From positions 18,023,501 to 18,087,500 of the forward strand of contig JAJNNQ010000004.1 in the NCBI GenBank assembly GCA_027886175.1: a DNA stretch of 64,000 nt. The letters run 5' to 3'. Below are positions 58,180 through 64,000 of the stretch, piece after piece. Origin of the DNA: Phylloscopus collybita (taxonomy: Eukaryota; Chordata; Aves; Passeriformes; Phylloscopidae). Positions within the stretch are counted from its first letter, which is position 1, and the number at the start of each line of letters is the position of its first letter. The notes beneath the pieces are model-generated. The model saw nothing but the letters and a program-made list of their open reading frames with translations, did not search any database and was not told where the DNA came from. Made by a program: the position numbers and the translations under genes.

Positions 58180-59324
58180 TGAAGCAGGGGCACATTTAAT
58201 CAATACAAATAAAACACAGATTATGTGCAGAAAAAAACCATAGAAAGGTGCTCGCAAAGCCTGAGAAACAGAAAAAAAACAAAAAAAAAACCCTCATGAT
58301 AAAGAACAGACACATAGAAGTGTAAAGAAGTCTGAGGTGAAACAACAGCAAAGTTGGGTTTGATGGATGAACTATTGCCCATGGTCCTTGGGGAAATGAG
58401 AGTTCTGCTCTCAGCAGACAGTTTAAGACAGAAGAACACAAACTGAAAGCAAATGATGGCCTAATTAATAAAGTGTCTGTCTAACAGCTAATCACTGCAC
58501 TGAAGAGAGCCATTGACTGATAGCACTGGAAAAAAAATGAGACAAAAATTTCCAGGAGAAAACACGGACAGAGCTGGTGGAAATGTGTATCCAACTACTT
58601 CTCACCTCTATTTTCCTTCATACTCTTATGTTTACCCAGGTATTTATCTTATGATAAAATAGGCAAATTAAAAGTTCATGTTATCTTCATCTACCACCTA
58701 CTTTTGCCTCAGCAGAAAACTCAGTACCAAGTGTGCCAAGCAGCACAGCCTATGTCATGTGAAAACCTGTTCAACAGATGAACTAAGCTATGATATCCCC
58801 CAGCCTGGACTGCTGCAATTAAAAATAATTATTAATTGTGGCCTGTGTTCACAATTAAACTCTATCTATTCACATAAGCCTGGGATTTTTCCAGACCATG
58901 TTTGTCATTCTCCCTCAGGTGTGGAAAGCAGGAACTGTGTGTGTGTGTAGGCTACTTGCACACACAGAGCTCACTCTTCAGAGGTATGATCGGACACTCA
59001 ATATCACCACAGCACTGCTGACACAACTCCTGAGCCCCGGTTTTTCAAGCACCTCAGTGACAATACAATAATTTATATTATAAATGCACTTACATACTAT
59101 AATTTAATACACATAATATAAAAAAATACAAATTATACATGGTATTATTTTCACAGCCTACTACAGAAGAGGAGTTGCTCTATCACTGTTTTTCCCTCCT
59201 GACTTCTCAGCTCAGTAAATACCAGGGAGGCACAACCCATACGGATTACCAATGCTTACAAGTTACATAACCCTACACTCTAATATGAAATATTAGAATT
59301 CATTATGAAATATGAAATATGTCA

Positions 59325-64000
<4,676 letters not shown>

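Overview
This window looks like eukaryotic, vertebrate, and most likely avian chromosomal DNA. Its only protein-coding gene that I can support is the 3' part of DIAPH2 (diaphanous-related formin 2), on the minus strand. Six short exons totalling 770 coding bases are separated by introns of 4.4 to 16.7 kb. Joined in order they give 256 uninterrupted residues: the C-terminal half of the actin-nucleating FH2 domain, a long charged helix, and the DAD autoinhibitory motif. Five of the six donors and four of the five complete introns are ordinary GT-AG. The remaining intron (48829 down to 32174) has AT-AC ends with textbook minor-spliceosome (U12-type) donor and branch-point sequences.

Layout along the plus strand, which is the reverse of transcription: 1-14333 is DNA downstream of the last exon I can find, so the terminal coding exon and 3' UTR are not recognised. 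The exons are at 14334-14429 (DAD), 23636-23771 (charged helix), 32009-32173, 48830-48954, 59369-59498 (all FH2) and 63883-64000 (FH2, cut by the window edge). All other sequence is intronic or 3'-flanking. It is AT-rich and has no further gene I can defend; the many short ORFs have no recognisable domain and look like chance.

The avian assignment rests on CR1 retrotransposon 3' ends (9161-9232, 58034-58179, 61816-61884), and on a short element at 812-938 that joins a tRNA-like head to a CR1-like tail, as in the songbird TguSINE1 family. A songbird is therefore the best guess. The DIAPH2 assignment over DIAPH1 and DIAPH3 rests on diagnostic residues remembered from the vertebrate proteins.

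Other structure: a pair of roughly 235-255 bp inverted repeats flanks 1.1 kb (3872-5462). A 322-bp tract is built almost only of A and C (24945-25266) and includes a run of 21 C. There is a 53-base poly(A) run (43538-43590), a three-copy 16-bp minisatellite, and several simple repeats. I see no CRISPR, operon, prokaryotic or otherwise novel multi-gene system. The most informative item is the U12-type intron inside the FH2 coding region.
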